DNA from: Solilutibacter silvestris
GTDB lineage: Bacteria > Pseudomonadota > Gammaproteobacteria > Xanthomonadales > Xanthomonadaceae
NCBI RefSeq assembly: GCF_002895945.1
Contig: NZ_NPZB01000001.1
Coordinates: forward strand, 759,501-823,500
Direction: 5' to 3'
Length of the DNA stretch: 64,000 nt
The notes under the pieces were generated by a model. The model saw nothing but the letters and a program-made list of their open reading frames with translations, had not been told where the DNA came from and did no database searches. The position numbers and the translations under genes are program-made. Positions 15,271-25,270 of this stretch are shown in pieces (the stretch's first letter is position 1; the number at the start of each line of letters is the position of its first letter).

Positions 15271-17154
15271 TCAAGCCGCATCCCCGCGCAGTTCGCGAAC
15301 CTTCGCTTCCAGCGTTTCACTGGTGAGGCCATGGCCAGTGATCGGCGCGTCGGCGACGACATCGACATGCGCGCGGAAACGCCGCGGCAGGCGCGCGCGA
15401 TGCAGGCGCGAATCGCGACGACTCCACATGCTCGACCACATTCCGCGCAGGGCCATCGGGATTACCGGCACGGGGCGGCGCTCGAGCACCTTCTCGACGC
15501 CGGACTTGAACGGCGCGATCTCGCCATCCTTGGTCAACGCGCCTTCCGGGAAGATGCCGACCAGTTCGCCTTCGGCCAGCGCGGCATCGATGGCATCGAA
15601 GGCGCGCTGCATCATCTGCGGATCCTCCTTGGCGCCGGCGATCGGGATCGCCTTGGCCGTGCGGAAGATCCAGCTCAACACCGGGATGTTGAAGATCTTG
15701 TAGTACATGACGAAACGCACCGGGCGCGGGATCGATGCCGACAGGATCAACGCATCCATGAAGCTGACGTGGTTGCAGATGATCAGCGCCGCGCCTTCGT
15801 CGGGGATGTGATCGATGCCGCGCGTGCGCAGCCGGTACAGCGTGCGCACCAGCATCCAGCTGAGGAAGCGCATCAGGAATTCGGGAACGATGGTGAAGAT
15901 CCAGATCGCCACCAGCGTGTTGGCGACGGCGAGCGCGAGGAAGATTTGCGGAATGCTCCAGTGCGCGTAGGAGCGCAGCACCAGGCAGATCAGCGACGCC
16001 GCGACCACGAAGCCGGAATTCTGGATATTGAGCGCGCCGATCACCCGCGACAGTTCGTCCTTCGGCGTGCGGCTCTGGATCAGCGCGAACAACGGCACCA
16101 CGAAGAAGCCGGTGAACAGGCCGATGCCGACGAGGTCGATCACGATCCGCCAGCTTCCGGCCTGATGGATGAAACCCATCACGTCGAGATCGTGCGCGGT
16201 CGCGGCGCCACTGCGCGCGAAGTAGAGATCGAACAGGAACACGCTGATGCCGAATGCGCCGAGTGGCACCAGTCCGATTTCCACCGTGCGCGCCGATAGT
16301 TTTTCGCACAGCACCGCGCCGACGCCGGTGCCGATCGAGAACAGCGCCAGCACGAACACATACAGGGTGTTGCTGCCACCAAGATTGAGCGGCGCATAGT
16401 CGGGCAGTTCCGCCGCGAACACCGTGCCGACGAACCAGAACCACGACACGCCCAGCACTGCATTGCGCACCGCCAGCTGCTTGCGCGCCAGCTTCATCAC
16501 ACTGACGGTTTCCGTCACCGGATTCCAGTTGATGCGCAGATCGGGCGCGCTGGCGCCGACATTGGGAATCAGTTTCGCCGCCAGCCACGCCGCCGATGCA
16601 ATCGCCAACACGGCCGCACCCGCGAGCCACGGCGAAATCGCGCCGCCGATGCTGAAGATCAATCCGCCGACGATCATCCCGACCAGGATCGACACCGACG
16701 TGCCCATCTCCACCAGCCCGTTGCCGCCGGTCAATTCGCGCGGATGCAGCACCGCCGGCAGGATCGAATACTTCACCGGTCCGAACAGCGTCGAATGCAC
16801 GCCGGTCGCGAACAGCGCCACCAGCAACAGCGGCAGGTTGTGCATCACGAAGCCGAACGCCGCGATCAACATGATCGCCACGCCCAGCAACATCGCGAGA
16901 CGGATCAGCTTGGCCTTCTCCATCTTCTCGGCGATCTGGCCCGCCGTCGCCGAGAACAGGAAATAGGGGAGGATGAAGATCGCCGGCGCCAACTGCGTGT
17001 ACAGGCCGCGTTCCGACACTGGCGCCTGCATCCAGAACAGCAGGCCGATGATGCCCTGGCGGAACACGTTGTCATTGAAGGCGTTGAGGCATTGCACCGT
17101 GAAGAACGGCGCGAAGCGGCGCTGGCGCAGCAGGGCGAATTGGCTGTGGGACAT
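15271..17154 (-). CDS. MFS transporter fused to 1-acylglycerol-phosphate acyltransferase (PlsC domain)
   Basis: A 627-residue fusion. Residues 1-420 form an MFS permease of the LplT lysophospholipid-flippase type (NAFNDNVFRQGIIGLLF, FGPVKYSILPAVLHP). Residues about 435-627 form a PlsC acyltransferase with NHVSFMDA (HX4D, about 458-465) and FPEG (about 535). The combination suggests uptake and re-acylation of lysophospholipids at the inner membrane. The AMP-binding acyl-ACP synthetase domain of the full three-part Aas/LplT fusion is absent, so acyl donors must come from elsewhere. No operon partner is within 30 bases. Confidence 0.87.
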   Translation of the reverse strand: MSHSQFALLRQRRFAPFFTVQCLNAFNDNVFRQGIIGLLFWMQAPVSERGLYTQLAPAIFILPYFLFSATAGQIAEKMEKAKLIRLAMLLGVAIMLIAAFGFVMHNLPLLLVALFATGVHSTLFGPVKYSILPAVLHPRELTGGNGLVEMGTSVSILVGMIVGGLIFSIGGAISPWLAGAAVLAIASAAWLAAKLIPNVGASAPDLRINWNPVTETVSVMKLARKQLAVRNAVLGVSWFWFVGTVFAAELPDYAPLNLGGSNTLYVFVLALFSIGTGVGAVLCEKLSARTVEIGLVPLGAFGISVFLFDLYFARSGAATAHDLDVMGFIHQAGSWRIVIDLVGIGLFTGFFVVPLFALIQSRTPKDELSRVIGALNIQNSGFVVAASLICLVLRSYAHWSIPQIFLALAVANTLVAIWIFTIVPEFLMRFLSWMLVRTLYRLRTRGIDHIPDEGAALIICNHVSFMDALILSASIPRPVRFVMYYKIFNIPVLSWIFRTAKAIPIAGAKEDPQMMQRAFDAIDAALAEGELVGIFPEGALTKDGEIAPFKSGVEKVLERRPVPVIPMALRGMWSSMWSRRDSRLHRARLPRRFRAHVDVVADAPITGHGLTSETLEAKVRELRGDAA

Positions 17155-17193
17155 GTGGGCTCCCCGGGGATTGGGGCAGGATAGCGGACGTCG

Positions 17194-19065
17194 TCAACGC
17201 CCGTGCAGGCGAGTGCGGAAATAGCCGCGCGTTTCCCCATCGCTGCAATAGATGTAGCAACCTTTCATGCCACGCGTCATCAACGTGCGATAAGTATTGC
17301 GGATGATGGCGTCGAGGCGCTCCAGCGTGCCTTCGCGATCCTGCTTGACCAGGGTTTTCCAGCCACGGATCGATCGGTCCATTTTCGAACGACCTTCCGG
17401 TACGCTCATGAGCACGCCGTCGCGGACGATCAGGTCGGGCCCGATGATCACGCCGACGTAATCCAGTTCCAGGCCCTGGCAAGTGTGGATGCAGCCGATT
17501 TGTTCGATCGAATCGGGCGCGGTGATCCACAGGCTGCCATCGCTGCCGAGGTTCCATTGCTTGCGGAACTCGAATTCCGGGAATTCGATATCGAAGGCAT
17601 CCGGATTTCTTTTGCTCTTCCAGTCCCAGCAATAGCCGGCGACCAGGCGCGACTTGTTGTTGACGCGATTGCGCTCCTCGATGAGGCAATGCAGATCCGT
17701 GGGCGAATCGACGACGCGGAAATCGAAGGTGTCGGTATCGAAGTCGCGATTCGCGGTTTCGCGTATCCCGAGGGCATCGTCGAGCCAGGCGAGGTAACCG
17801 TCGGAGCCGGCGCAACGGAATTGCGACGCCAGCGCGAGACGTGTCACCTCGGCGCCGGACAATGCCGCCCATTTCTCCAACTCGGCGATGCGCCCGATAT
17901 CGTTCAAGGTGACGATCTGGTCATCGTCCACGAACAGGATCGCGCATTTCGCGGCGTCGATGATTTCCTTGACTTGGTTTTGGCCGAGGTTGCCGTACAG
18001 GCCGCTTTTCTCGTTGAGGCGATGGGCCTCGTCCACGACCAGGGCATCGAAGGTGTCGGCTTCCGTCTCGAAGAACGCGCCGGATCCGCCGAACATCGCC
18101 GAGATCTGGGCTTGCGTGCGGTGTCCCTTGAGTCGTTGCTGGTACACCGCGCGCGGCGCGGCGTTTTTCGACACATATTTCGTCAACAGCCCCTTGTCTG
18201 TCAGCGCGACCATGAGGTTGATGGCGATGACCGATTTTCCGGTGCCCGGCCCGCCCTCGACGATGACGACCTGCTTCTTCGTTGCGGCGGCTTCGATCGA
18301 TCTCGCCAGACAGGTTTCGTAGGCCACTTTCTGGTCGTCGATCAGGACGAATTCGCGATTGCCCTTGAGCATCTCCACCAGGCTGTCGGCCAGCATCCGG
18401 GAGGGACGGATGCGTGCCTGGTCGATCCTGAAAAGCAGTTCCCCGTCGTCGCCACGCTTCACGTACTGGCGGATGAAATCGCGGAGCTTCTGGCGTTCGC
18501 CATGCCCGCGCAGGAACAGCGGAGCCTTCTCGATGTAGCGTGCGTAGATCGGCGAATCGATGACGCCGTCGCGTTGGTAGTTGTGCAGGTAGGCGCACGG
18601 CTGCAGGCGGATGGCGCCTTCATGTACGGCTTCGTTGAAGCCTTCGAGGAGCGCTGCATACGACCACGCCTGATAGCTGGGGTGGGTGCCTTCCCGTTCC
18701 GAACGACCACCGCGCTGGGCGATGACGATGCCATCTTTCTCGGAGATCCGCGAAGTCGACCATTGCTTCAATTCGACGATGACGACGCGCGGCTGCCCGT
18801 CCTCCGATTCGCCGGACAGGATGAAGTCGATGCGCTTGCCTGTTTGTGGAATCCCGAATTCGACGCCCACGCCCATCGTGTCCGGCAGGCTGTCGTCCCG
18901 GAGCACTTCGGCCATCTGCGTCAGCGAGTGTTGCCAGGCGCGGTACTCCGCTTGTGGCGCATAACGACCGGTGTTGGTGAGGAACGCGCTTGCGATGATG
19001 TCCTCGATCGCCCGGTTCTCGTTGTCCTCGAGGAATTTTTCCCTTGTCGATTGATAGACGATCAC
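17194..19065 (-). CDS. DUF2075-type nuclease/helicase (AAA ATPase) protein
   Basis: A 623-residue protein. The N-terminal part has a PD-(D/E)xK-like arrangement with Asp about 80 (KRIDFILSG), Glu 98 and Lys 100 (VVIVELKQW). The C-terminal half is a superfamily I-like ATPase with Walker A VEGGPGTGKS (about 275), Walker B VVDEAHRLNE, ALASQFRCAG and a final HTCQGLELDYVGVI. This matches DUF2075 proteins, which occur mostly in accessory DNA and are suspected of defence or DNA-processing roles. It is a lone gene between unrelated housekeeping genes, and its base composition looks less GC-rich than its neighbours. Confidence 0.78.
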   Translation of the reverse strand: MIVYQSTREKFLEDNENRAIEDIIASAFLTNTGRYAPQAEYRAWQHSLTQMAEVLRDDSLPDTMGVGVEFGIPQTGKRIDFILSGESEDGQPRVVIVELKQWSTSRISEKDGIVIAQRGGRSEREGTHPSYQAWSYAALLEGFNEAVHEGAIRLQPCAYLHNYQRDGVIDSPIYARYIEKAPLFLRGHGERQKLRDFIRQYVKRGDDGELLFRIDQARIRPSRMLADSLVEMLKGNREFVLIDDQKVAYETCLARSIEAAATKKQVVIVEGGPGTGKSVIAINLMVALTDKGLLTKYVSKNAAPRAVYQQRLKGHRTQAQISAMFGGSGAFFETEADTFDALVVDEAHRLNEKSGLYGNLGQNQVKEIIDAAKCAILFVDDDQIVTLNDIGRIAELEKWAALSGAEVTRLALASQFRCAGSDGYLAWLDDALGIRETANRDFDTDTFDFRVVDSPTDLHCLIEERNRVNNKSRLVAGYCWDWKSKRNPDAFDIEFPEFEFRKQWNLGSDGSLWITAPDSIEQIGCIHTCQGLELDYVGVIIGPDLIVRDGVLMSVPEGRSKMDRSIRGWKTLVKQDREGTLERLDAIIRNTYRTLMTRGMKGCYIYCSDGETRGYFRTRLHGR

Positions 19066-19107
19066 GGAATCTCCCCGATCCGATTGATGGTCGCCGCCGC
19101 GTCTTGA

Positions 19108-19503
19108 TTACTTCCGATTCACGCTATAAGCACCGGGCCCCAGCAGCGCGATCGCAACGGCAGCCGCAAGAAACATGCCCTGCAGCTCCAGGTCCCAGCC
19201 GCCCTGCTGGTTGAGATGACCGAGTTGCCCCATGTGCACCAGCGCGAACGCGACCAGCATGTTGATGGCGATGATCACGCCGCCGAAGCGCGCGAAGAAG
19301 CCGAACAACACCATGATCGGCGCGACCACTTCGCCGATCAGCACGCCATAGGCGACGAAGCCGGGCAGGCCGTGCGCTTCGACCAGCCCGGTGATCTGGC
19401 CGATGCCGCCCTTCAGCTTGGCGATGCCGTGCAGCAGGATCAGGCAGCCGAGCGCGAGGCGCAGGACCAGTTTGCCGAGATCGGACATGTTTTTTTCGTT
19501 CAT
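19108..19503 (-). CDS. DoxX family membrane protein
   Basis: A 131-residue protein with four membrane helices. LRLALGCLILLHGIAKLKGG, the acidic IGEVVAPIMVLFGFF and FGGVIIAINMLVAF are DoxX-like. The family includes subunits of thiosulfate:quinone oxidoreductase in archaea, but most bacterial members have no defined role. ATG 19503 has a GGGG stretch eight bases upstream; ATG 19488 (MSDLGK) is an alternative. Confidence 0.85.
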   Translation of the reverse strand: MNEKNMSDLGKLVLRLALGCLILLHGIAKLKGGIGQITGLVEAHGLPGFVAYGVLIGEVVAPIMVLFGFFARFGGVIIAINMLVAFALVHMGQLGHLNQQGGWDLELQGMFLAAAVAIALLGPGAYSVNRK

Positions 19504-19599
19504 GGTGTTTGCCCCGATGCGAATGGATGGGAACGCGACTGCGCGAGTATCGCATCGCAGGCCAGCCAGTCCGCAAGGGGGATACTGCGAGAGGCGATC

Positions 19600-20892
19600 T
19601 CAGGCGGAAGGTTCGCGCTCGATCGCCCGCCAGCCAATGTCCGTGCGGTGGAATTCGCCATCCCAATGGATGTGTTCGACTTCCGCATAGGCCTTGCGCT
19701 GCGCATCGGCCACCGAGTTGCCCAGCGCGCACACGCACAGCACGCGACCGCCTGCGGTGACAGTGTTGCCATCCGCATCGAAGGCGGTGCCGGCCTGGAA
19801 CACCTTGCAGTCGGGATCGGTCTCGGCGTCGAGTCCGTGGATCACGTCGCCGGTGCGCGGCGTATCCGGATAGTGCTCGGCGGCCATCACCACGCCCAGC
19901 GAGATCTGCGGATTCCAGTGTGCTTCGGTCTGATCGAGACGGCCATCGATCGCCGCTTCGATCAGTTCGGAGAGATCGGACTGCAGGCGCAGCATCACCG
20001 GCTGGGTTTCCGGGTCGCCGAAGCGCACGTTGAATTCGATCACCTTGGGCGTGCCCGCGGCATCGATCATTAATCCGGCATAGAGGAAGCCGGTGAACGG
20101 AATGCCATCCTTGATCATGCCGGCGACGGTCGGTTCGACAATCTCGCGCATCACCCGCGCATGCACGTCCGGCGTGACCACTGGCGCCGGCGAGTACGCG
20201 CCCATGCCGCCGGTGTTCGGTCCGGTGTCGCCATCGCCGACACGCTTGTGGTCCTGCGATGTCGCCATCGGCAACGCGGTGCGGCCATCGACCATCGAGA
20301 TGAAGCTGGCTTCCTCGCCGGCGAGGAATTCCTCGATCACCACGCGCGATCCGGCGCTGCCAAAGGTATTGCCCTGCAACATGTCGCGCACCGCGACTTC
20401 GGCTTCGTCGAGTGTCATCGCCACAATCACGCCCTTGCCGGCGGCGAGACCATCGGCCTTGATCACGATCGGTGCGCCTTTCTCACGTACATAGGCGAGC
20501 GCGGCATCGACATCGTCATGCACGGCGTAGTACGCGGTGGGAATGCCGTGCCGCGCGAGGAAATCCTTGGCGTAGGCCTTGCTGCCTTCCAACTGCGCGG
20601 CGGCGGCGGTTGGGCCGAAAATCTTCAGGCCTTCAGCGCGGAAACGATCGACGACGCCGGCGACCAGCGGTGCTTCCGGCCCGACCACGGTGAAGGCGAC
20701 GCCTTCGTTGCGGGCGAGTGCGATCAATCCGTCGAGATCGCTGGCGGCAACGGCGACATTGCGGCATTTCGCTTCGCGCGCGCTGCCGGCATTGCCGGGC
20801 GCGACCAGCACTTCAGCGACGCGCTGCGATTGCGCGAGACGCCAGGCCAATGCATGTTCGCGGCCGCCGGAACCGATGACGAGGAGTTTCAT
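19600..20892 (-). CDS. purD: Phosphoribosylamine-glycine ligase
   Basis: ATP-dependent ligation of glycine to phosphoribosylamine, the second step of de novo purine synthesis. The 430-residue ATP-grasp enzyme has the N-terminal [38 protein letters not shown] and [13 protein letters not shown]. It is full length. It follows purH by 10 bases, so the two purine genes are co-transcribed, as in many gammaproteobacteria. Confidence 0.97.
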   Translation of the reverse strand: MKLLVIGSGGREHALAWRLAQSQRVAEVLVAPGNAGSAREAKCRNVAVAASDLDGLIALARNEGVAFTVVGPEAPLVAGVVDRFRAEGLKIFGPTAAAAQLEGSKAYAKDFLARHGIPTAYYAVHDDVDAALAYVREKGAPIVIKADGLAAGKGVIVAMTLDEAEVAVRDMLQGNTFGSAGSRVVIEEFLAGEEASFISMVDGRTALPMATSQDHKRVGDGDTGPNTGGMGAYSPAPVVTPDVHARVMREIVEPTVAGMIKDGIPFTGFLYAGLMIDAAGTPKVIEFNVRFGDPETQPVMLRLQSDLSELIEAAIDGRLDQTEAHWNPQISLGVVMAAEHYPDTPRTGDVIHGLDAETDPDCKVFQAGTAFDADGNTVTAGGRVLCVCALGNSVADAQRKAYAEVEHIHWDGEFHRTDIGWRAIEREPSA

Positions 20893-20902
20893 CGCTGCGT
20901 CC

Positions 20903-22492
20903 TCAATGCCGGAAGTGGCGAATGCCGGTGAACACCATCGCGATGCCGTGTTCGTCGGCAGCGGCGATCGTTTCGTTGTCGCGCATCGAGCCGCCGGGCT
21001 GGATCACTGCCTTGATGCCGGCTTCCGCGGCGGCGTCGATGCCATCGCGGAAGGGGAAGAAGGCATCGCTGGCCATCACCGAGCCTGGCACGATCAAGCC
21101 GGCATCGTTGGCCTTGATGCCGGCGATGCGCGCGGAATAGACGCGGCTCATCTGGCCGGCGCCGACGCCGATGGTGTGCAGATCCTTCGCATAGACGATC
21201 GCGTTCGACTTGACGAACTTCGCCACTTTCCACGCGAACAGCAGGTCGGCGAACTGTGCTTCAGTCGGCGCGAGCTTCGTCACCACCTTCAGTTCGTCGC
21301 GGGTGACGACGCGATCATCTGCGGTCTGCATCAGCATTCCGGAATTGACGCGCTTGGTGTCGATGAAACCCTGCGATGGCGGCGCCAGCGGAATGCGCAA
21401 CACGCGCACGTTGGCTTTCTTCTTGGCATAGGCCAAGGCTTCGTCGTCGTAGTCGGGAGCGATCAGCACTTCGACGAACTGGCGGTCGAGGATAGTCTTC
21501 GCGGTGGCGCCATCGAGCCTGGTGTTGAAGGCGATGATGCCGCCGAAGGCCGAGGTCGGATCGGTGGCGTAGGCTTTCTCGTAGACATCGGCCGGACCGG
21601 TTCCCACCGCGACACCGCAGGGGTTCGCGTGCTTGACGATCACGCAGGCCGGCGCGTCGAACTGGCGCACGCATTCCCACGCGGCATCGCTGTCGGCGAT
21701 GTTGTTGTAGCTCAGTTCCTTGCCCTGCAGCTGGTTGAACGTCGCCAGCGAACCCGGTGCCGGATACAAATCGCGATAGAACGCCGCCTGCTGGTGCGGG
21801 TTCTCGCCATAGCGCAGGTCCATCACCTTGACGAAGTTGCCATTGGCTTGCGCGGAGAACTGTGAGCGCGCGCCATCGGGGCCGATCGCCGAAAGATAGT
21901 TGCTGATCGCGGCGTCGTACTGGGCGACGCGGTTGAACGCGGCGACGGCGAGATCGAAACGCGTCTTCGCTGAGAGTGCGCCGTCGCTCGCTGCGAGTTC
22001 CGACAGCAATCCCGCGTACTGTTCCGGCGCCGTGGCGACCGCGACGCGCGCGAAATTCTTCGCCGCCGAGCGCAGCATCGCCGGGCCACCGATGTCGATG
22101 TTCTCGATGATGTCGGCGAAGCTGCTGTCCGGATTGGCGCTGACCTGCTCGAACGGATAGAGATTGAGCACCAGCAGATCGATCGGCGCGATGTCGTGTT
22201 CGGCCATCACCGCGTCGTCGGTGCCGGCGCGACCGAGCAGACCGCCGTGCACGACCGGATGCAGCGTCTTGACGCGGCCGCCCATCATTTCCGGGAAATC
22301 GGTGACTTCGCTGACGTCCTGCACCGCCAGGCCGGCGTCGCGAATGGCTTTCGCGGTGCCGCCGGTCGAGACCAGTTCGACGCCGCGCGCGGCGAGCGCC
22401 TTGGCAAGTTCGATCAAGCCGGTCTTGTCGGAGACGGACAACAGGGCACGGCGGATGGCGATGGCGTCGCCAGTCACGGAATTCACGGGCAT
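20903..22492 (-). CDS. purH: Bifunctional AICAR formyltransferase / IMP cyclohydrolase
   Basis: Catalyses the last two steps of IMP synthesis. It has 529 residues. The N-terminal cyclohydrolase domain has the MGS-like fold ([38 protein letters not shown]). The C-terminal transformylase has [13 protein letters not shown], the catalytic Lys-His in [12 protein letters not shown], and the final [23 protein letters not shown] 22492 (MPVNSVTG) is preferred; the longer upstream frame overlaps pepP and is not conserved-looking. Confidence 0.97.
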   Translation of the reverse strand: MPVNSVTGDAIAIRRALLSVSDKTGLIELAKALAARGVELVSTGGTAKAIRDAGLAVQDVSEVTDFPEMMGGRVKTLHPVVHGGLLGRAGTDDAVMAEHDIAPIDLLVLNLYPFEQVSANPDSSFADIIENIDIGGPAMLRSAAKNFARVAVATAPEQYAGLLSELAASDGALSAKTRFDLAVAAFNRVAQYDAAISNYLSAIGPDGARSQFSAQANGNFVKVMDLRYGENPHQQAAFYRDLYPAPGSLATFNQLQGKELSYNNIADSDAAWECVRQFDAPACVIVKHANPCGVAVGTGPADVYEKAYATDPTSAFGGIIAFNTRLDGATAKTILDRQFVEVLIAPDYDDEALAYAKKKANVRVLRIPLAPPSQGFIDTKRVNSGMLMQTADDRVVTRDELKVVTKLAPTEAQFADLLFAWKVAKFVKSNAIVYAKDLHTIGVGAGQMSRVYSARIAGIKANDAGLIVPGSVMASDAFFPFRDGIDAAAEAGIKAVIQPGGSMRDNETIAAADEHGIAMVFTGIRHFRH

Positions 22493-22521
22493 GGTCGCAA
22501 GGGTGGCGCGGGGAGGCGTAA

Positions 22522-23844
22522 TTATAGGCCGTCGGCCATGAAGGCCTCGATGGCGTCGACGTCGCGGACCAGTGTTTCGCTCAATATGCGATGGCCATTC
22601 GCCGTCACTACCACGTCGTCCTCGGTGCGGATGCCGATACCGCGCCATTTTGTCGGGACCGTGCGCTCGTCGTGGCCGACGTAGAGGCCGGGTTCGACGG
22701 TGAACGCCATGCCCGGTTCCAGTAGTCGCGATTCGCCGTCGATGCGGTATTCGCCGACGTCGTGAACGTCGAGGCCGAGCCAATGACCGGTCTTGTGGCG
22801 GGTGAAGCGCTTGTGGCTTTCATCCTTCAAGTGCTGCTTGAGCGTGCCCTTGAGCAGGCCGAGGCCGAGCAATCCATCCGTAAGCGTCTCGATCGCGGCA
22901 TCGTGCATTGCCGACCACGGACGTCCCGGCTGCGCCTGCGCCAGTGCCGCGCGTTGCGCCGCGCCGACCAGATCATGCAGTGCGCGCTGTTCGGCGCTGA
23001 AGCGGCCGGAGACCGGGAAGGTGCGGGTGATGTCGGCGGCATAGCCGCGGTATTCGGCGCCGGCATCGATCAGGATCAGGTCGTTCTTGCCCGACTTGGC
23101 GTTGTTGTCGATGTAGTGCAGCACGCAGGCATTGGCGCCGGCACCGACGATGCTGCCGTAGGCGGGGCAGGCATCGTGGCGACGGAACACGCGTTCCACT
23201 TCGGCCTGCAGTTCGTATTCGGCGATGCCCGGTTTCGCGGCGCGCATCGCGTGTCGGTGGGCTTCGATGCTGATGTCGACCGCGCGTTGCATGACCCGCA
23301 ATTCCTCGGCACTCTTGAACAGCCGCATTTCGTCGAGGAGATGGCCGAGCTCGATGAATTCATTGGGCGATTGGGTGCCGCGGTGGCCGCGCGCGCGGGT
23401 GCGATTGAGCCAGCCGATCAGCTGCAGGTCGAATTCGGTGTCGCGGCCGAGGGGGTAGTGGACGCAGCTGCGGCCTTCCAGCAACCCGGGCAGGATGTCG
23501 TCGAGGTCATCGATGGGATAGGCATCGTCGAAACCGAGGCTGTGCACCGCGCCTTCGGGCCCCACGCGCGCACCATCCCAGCCTTCGCGTTCGGGATCGC
23601 GTTCGCGGCAGAACAGGATCGATTCGCCATGCATGCGCCCCGGGATCAGCACCAGCACGGCGCGCGGTTCGGCGAATCCGCTCAGGTACCAGAGATCGGA
23701 ATCGGGACGATAGGGATAGTGGGTGTCGCGACTGCGGATACGTTCCGGCGCGCTCGGCACGATGACGATGCCGTCATCGCCAACCTGCCGCATCAGCTGC
23801 TTGCGGCGGCGGACGTAGGTGGCGGCGCTGAGGCCGGTGGCCAC
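22522..23844 (-). CDS. pepP: Xaa-Pro aminopeptidase (M24B)
   Basis: Removes N-terminal residues that precede proline. It has 440 residues with an N-terminal creatinase-like domain and a C-terminal pita-bread domain. The dimetal ligands are visible in [17 protein letters not shown] (two Asp), [11 protein letters not shown] (His), [12 protein letters not shown] (Glu) and IGIRTEDDV (Glu). The start is a GTG at 23844, two bases after the UPF0149 stop, as in the E. coli ygfB-pepP pair. purH follows 29 bases later. Confidence 0.95.
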   Translation of the reverse strand: MATGLSAATYVRRRKQLMRQVGDDGIVIVPSAPERIRSRDTHYPYRPDSDLWYLSGFAEPRAVLVLIPGRMHGESILFCRERDPEREGWDGARVGPEGAVHSLGFDDAYPIDDLDDILPGLLEGRSCVHYPLGRDTEFDLQLIGWLNRTRARGHRGTQSPNEFIELGHLLDEMRLFKSAEELRVMQRAVDISIEAHRHAMRAAKPGIAEYELQAEVERVFRRHDACPAYGSIVGAGANACVLHYIDNNAKSGKNDLILIDAGAEYRGYAADITRTFPVSGRFSAEQRALHDLVGAAQRAALAQAQPGRPWSAMHDAAIETLTDGLLGLGLLKGTLKQHLKDESHKRFTRHKTGHWLGLDVHDVGEYRIDGESRLLEPGMAFTVEPGLYVGHDERTVPTKWRGIGIRTEDDVVVTANGHRILSETLVRDVDAIEAFMADGL

Positions 23845-23846
23845 GG

Positions 23847-24389
23847 TCAGTGGAGTTGGCGACGGCGGCGCGCGATGGCGACGTCACCGTGCAGCAGCAA
23901 TGCCGCCACCCGTACGAATTCCTCGATCTCGGTCAGCGCGGTTTCATCGTCCTCGTCGCCTTCCGGTTCGGCGGTGGCGGTGGCCAGTCGCGCCAGATCC
24001 TGCAGCGCTTCCTCGCCTTCCTCCGACAAAGGCGGTTTCGCGCCTGCGGCCAGCCCGAAGGCGCCGAGGAAGTGCCGGCACCAGTCGAACAAGGCGGCGC
24101 TGCGTGCCTGCAACGTGGTGTCATCGCCCGGCAACAGCAGTGCCAACTCGAAGTCGTTGTCTTCCATCCGCGCCTGGGTGCCGCGACCGAGGCGATCGAT
24201 CGCGCTGCCATCCTTCAGTGCGGGCAGGGCGGGATCGGCCATCACCTTGCCCAGCCAGCCGCCATCGGCGTCGCCGCCACCGGCGATCCAGCCGATCAGT
24301 GCGCCCTGCAATTCCCAGGGTGACGTCGCCAGCCCGAGCTGGTCCAGTTCGGCTTGCAGGGTGGGTGCGTCGGGCAGGGGATCGGCCAT
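23847..24389 (-). CDS. UPF0149 (YgfB/YecA) family protein
   Basis: A 180-residue acidic helical protein. SPWELQGALIGWIAGGG, LLLPGDDTTLQARSAALFDW and CRHFLGAFGLAAG are the conserved UPF0149 stretches. In E. coli and Pseudomonas the gene precedes pepP exactly as here. YgfB of Pseudomonas aeruginosa has been reported to modulate an AmpDh3-related regulatory path, but general function is unsettled. It is the first gene of the pepP-purH-purD run and is divergent from the zapA pair. Confidence 0.88.
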   Translation of the reverse strand: MADPLPDAPTLQAELDQLGLATSPWELQGALIGWIAGGGDADGGWLGKVMADPALPALKDGSAIDRLGRGTQARMEDNDFELALLLPGDDTTLQARSAALFDWCRHFLGAFGLAAGAKPPLSEEGEEALQDLARLATATAEPEGDEDDETALTEIEEFVRVAALLLHGDVAIARRRRQLH

Positions 24390-24448
24390 GGCGCAAGTGT
24401 AAATCAGGCGGTCACGCGCTGTCGTGATCGCATGCTAATGTGCCCGGC

Positions 24449-24670
24449 ATGAACGGGCAGGACGCGATCGAACGACTGCATGCGCTGGTGGAGCGCGCTG
24501 AAGCGCTGTCCGCGCGCCTGCATCGGCTGAGCGACGAGAACCGCGCGTTGCGCGCCGAACAGCAGCAGTTGATGAACGAGCGCGCCGACCTGATCGCCCG
24601 CAACGAACAGGCCCGCGTGCGCGTGGAAGCACTGATCCATCGCATCCGCACACTCGAGGATCAGCCGTGA
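24449..24670 (+). CDS. ZapB-like small coiled-coil protein (TIGR02449 type)
   Basis: A 73-residue protein that is one continuous coiled coil (IERLHALVERAEALSARLHR, ENRALRAEQQQLMNERADL, IARNEQARVRVEALIHRIR). It stands directly before zapA with a stop/start overlap, a conserved arrangement in Pseudomonas and Lysobacterales. Position and shape suggest a helper of Z-ring assembly, like ZapB. ATG 24449 is chosen; GTG 24440 is an in-frame alternative. Confidence 0.82.
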   Translation: MNGQDAIERLHALVERAEALSARLHRLSDENRALRAEQQQLMNERADLIARNEQARVRVEALIHRIRTLEDQP

Positions 24671-24966
24671 GCGAAGTCGTCAACGTCCGCGTGATGGATC
24701 GTGACTACAGCGTCGGCTGCTCGCCGGAGGAACGCGACGATCTGGTCGCCGCCGCCCGCATGCTCGACCAGCGCATGCGCGACATCCGCGGCAACAACCG
24801 CATGGCCGCGATCGAGCGCATTGCGGTGCTGGCCGCGCTCAATCTTGCCCACGAATTGCAGCAGACACGTCATCAGGGTGGTGCCCTCGGCGATGAATTC
24901 GATCGCACGCTGGGTGATCTCGAACGCAAGCTCGGCACACTCGCCGAACTCCCCGAGCGAGCCTGA
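24667..24966 (+). CDS. zapA: Cell division protein ZapA
   Basis: An FtsZ-ring stabiliser of 99 residues. The N-terminal VVNVRVMDRDYSVGCSPEER forms the globular head. LVAAARMLDQRMRDIRGN and ERIAVLAALNLAHELQQ lead into the C-terminal coiled coil. GTG 24667 overlaps the TGA of the preceding gene. 6S RNA and fthC follow, the classical ygfE-ssrS-ygfA order. Confidence 0.93.
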   Translation: MSEVVNVRVMDRDYSVGCSPEERDDLVAAARMLDQRMRDIRGNNRMAAIERIAVLAALNLAHELQQTRHQGGALGDEFDRTLGDLERKLGTLAELPERA

Positions 24967-25028
24967 CGCGCGCTGAATGCGCGAAGAAAATGATGGCGCG
25001 GCGCGCACGGGTGGCTATACTGATGTCG

Positions 25029-25208
25029 CTTCCTCTGCTGTGCTCGACAGCGCGCAAACATTCGCCTTGTCCCTTAAGAACGACATCGGGAATGTAAAGC
25101 CACCGGGGGTGCATGTCCGCCATGTGCGGAAAGCCCGAAGGTTGCCGAGCGCTCCCACTTGAACCCTGGGTTCAAGGTCGTTTCGCCGCATCGGCACGGC
25201 GGAGGAAC
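25029..25208 (+). ncRNA. ssrS: 6S RNA (ssrS)
   Basis: Binds the housekeeping RNA polymerase holoenzyme and dampens sigma70 promoters in stationary phase. The ends form a 14-bp closing stem (25030-25043 with 25194-25207, including two G-U pairs). CACTTGAACCCTGGGTTCAAGG at 25156-25177 closely matches the strongly conserved hairpin of E. coli 6S RNA. A -10-like TATACT at 25016-25021 is correctly placed for a start near 25029. The gene lies between zapA and fthC, as in E. coli. The T-rich stretch at 25209-25217 may end the transcript. Exact ends are inferred. Confidence 0.9.
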
Positions 25209-25270
25209 CTTTTCTTTCGGCCCATGGTCTGGCTGTCAGGATCATCTGCGGCCGCCGCTACAATGCGCGC

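Noticed and set aside
17203-19107. A long plus-strand open frame of 634 codons.
   Set aside because: It is antisense to the DUF2075 gene; the minus-strand frame has clear Walker motifs, the plus-strand frame has none.
25015-25245. Open frames over the 6S RNA region on both strands.
   Set aside because: They overlap a well-supported structured RNA and have no protein-like content.
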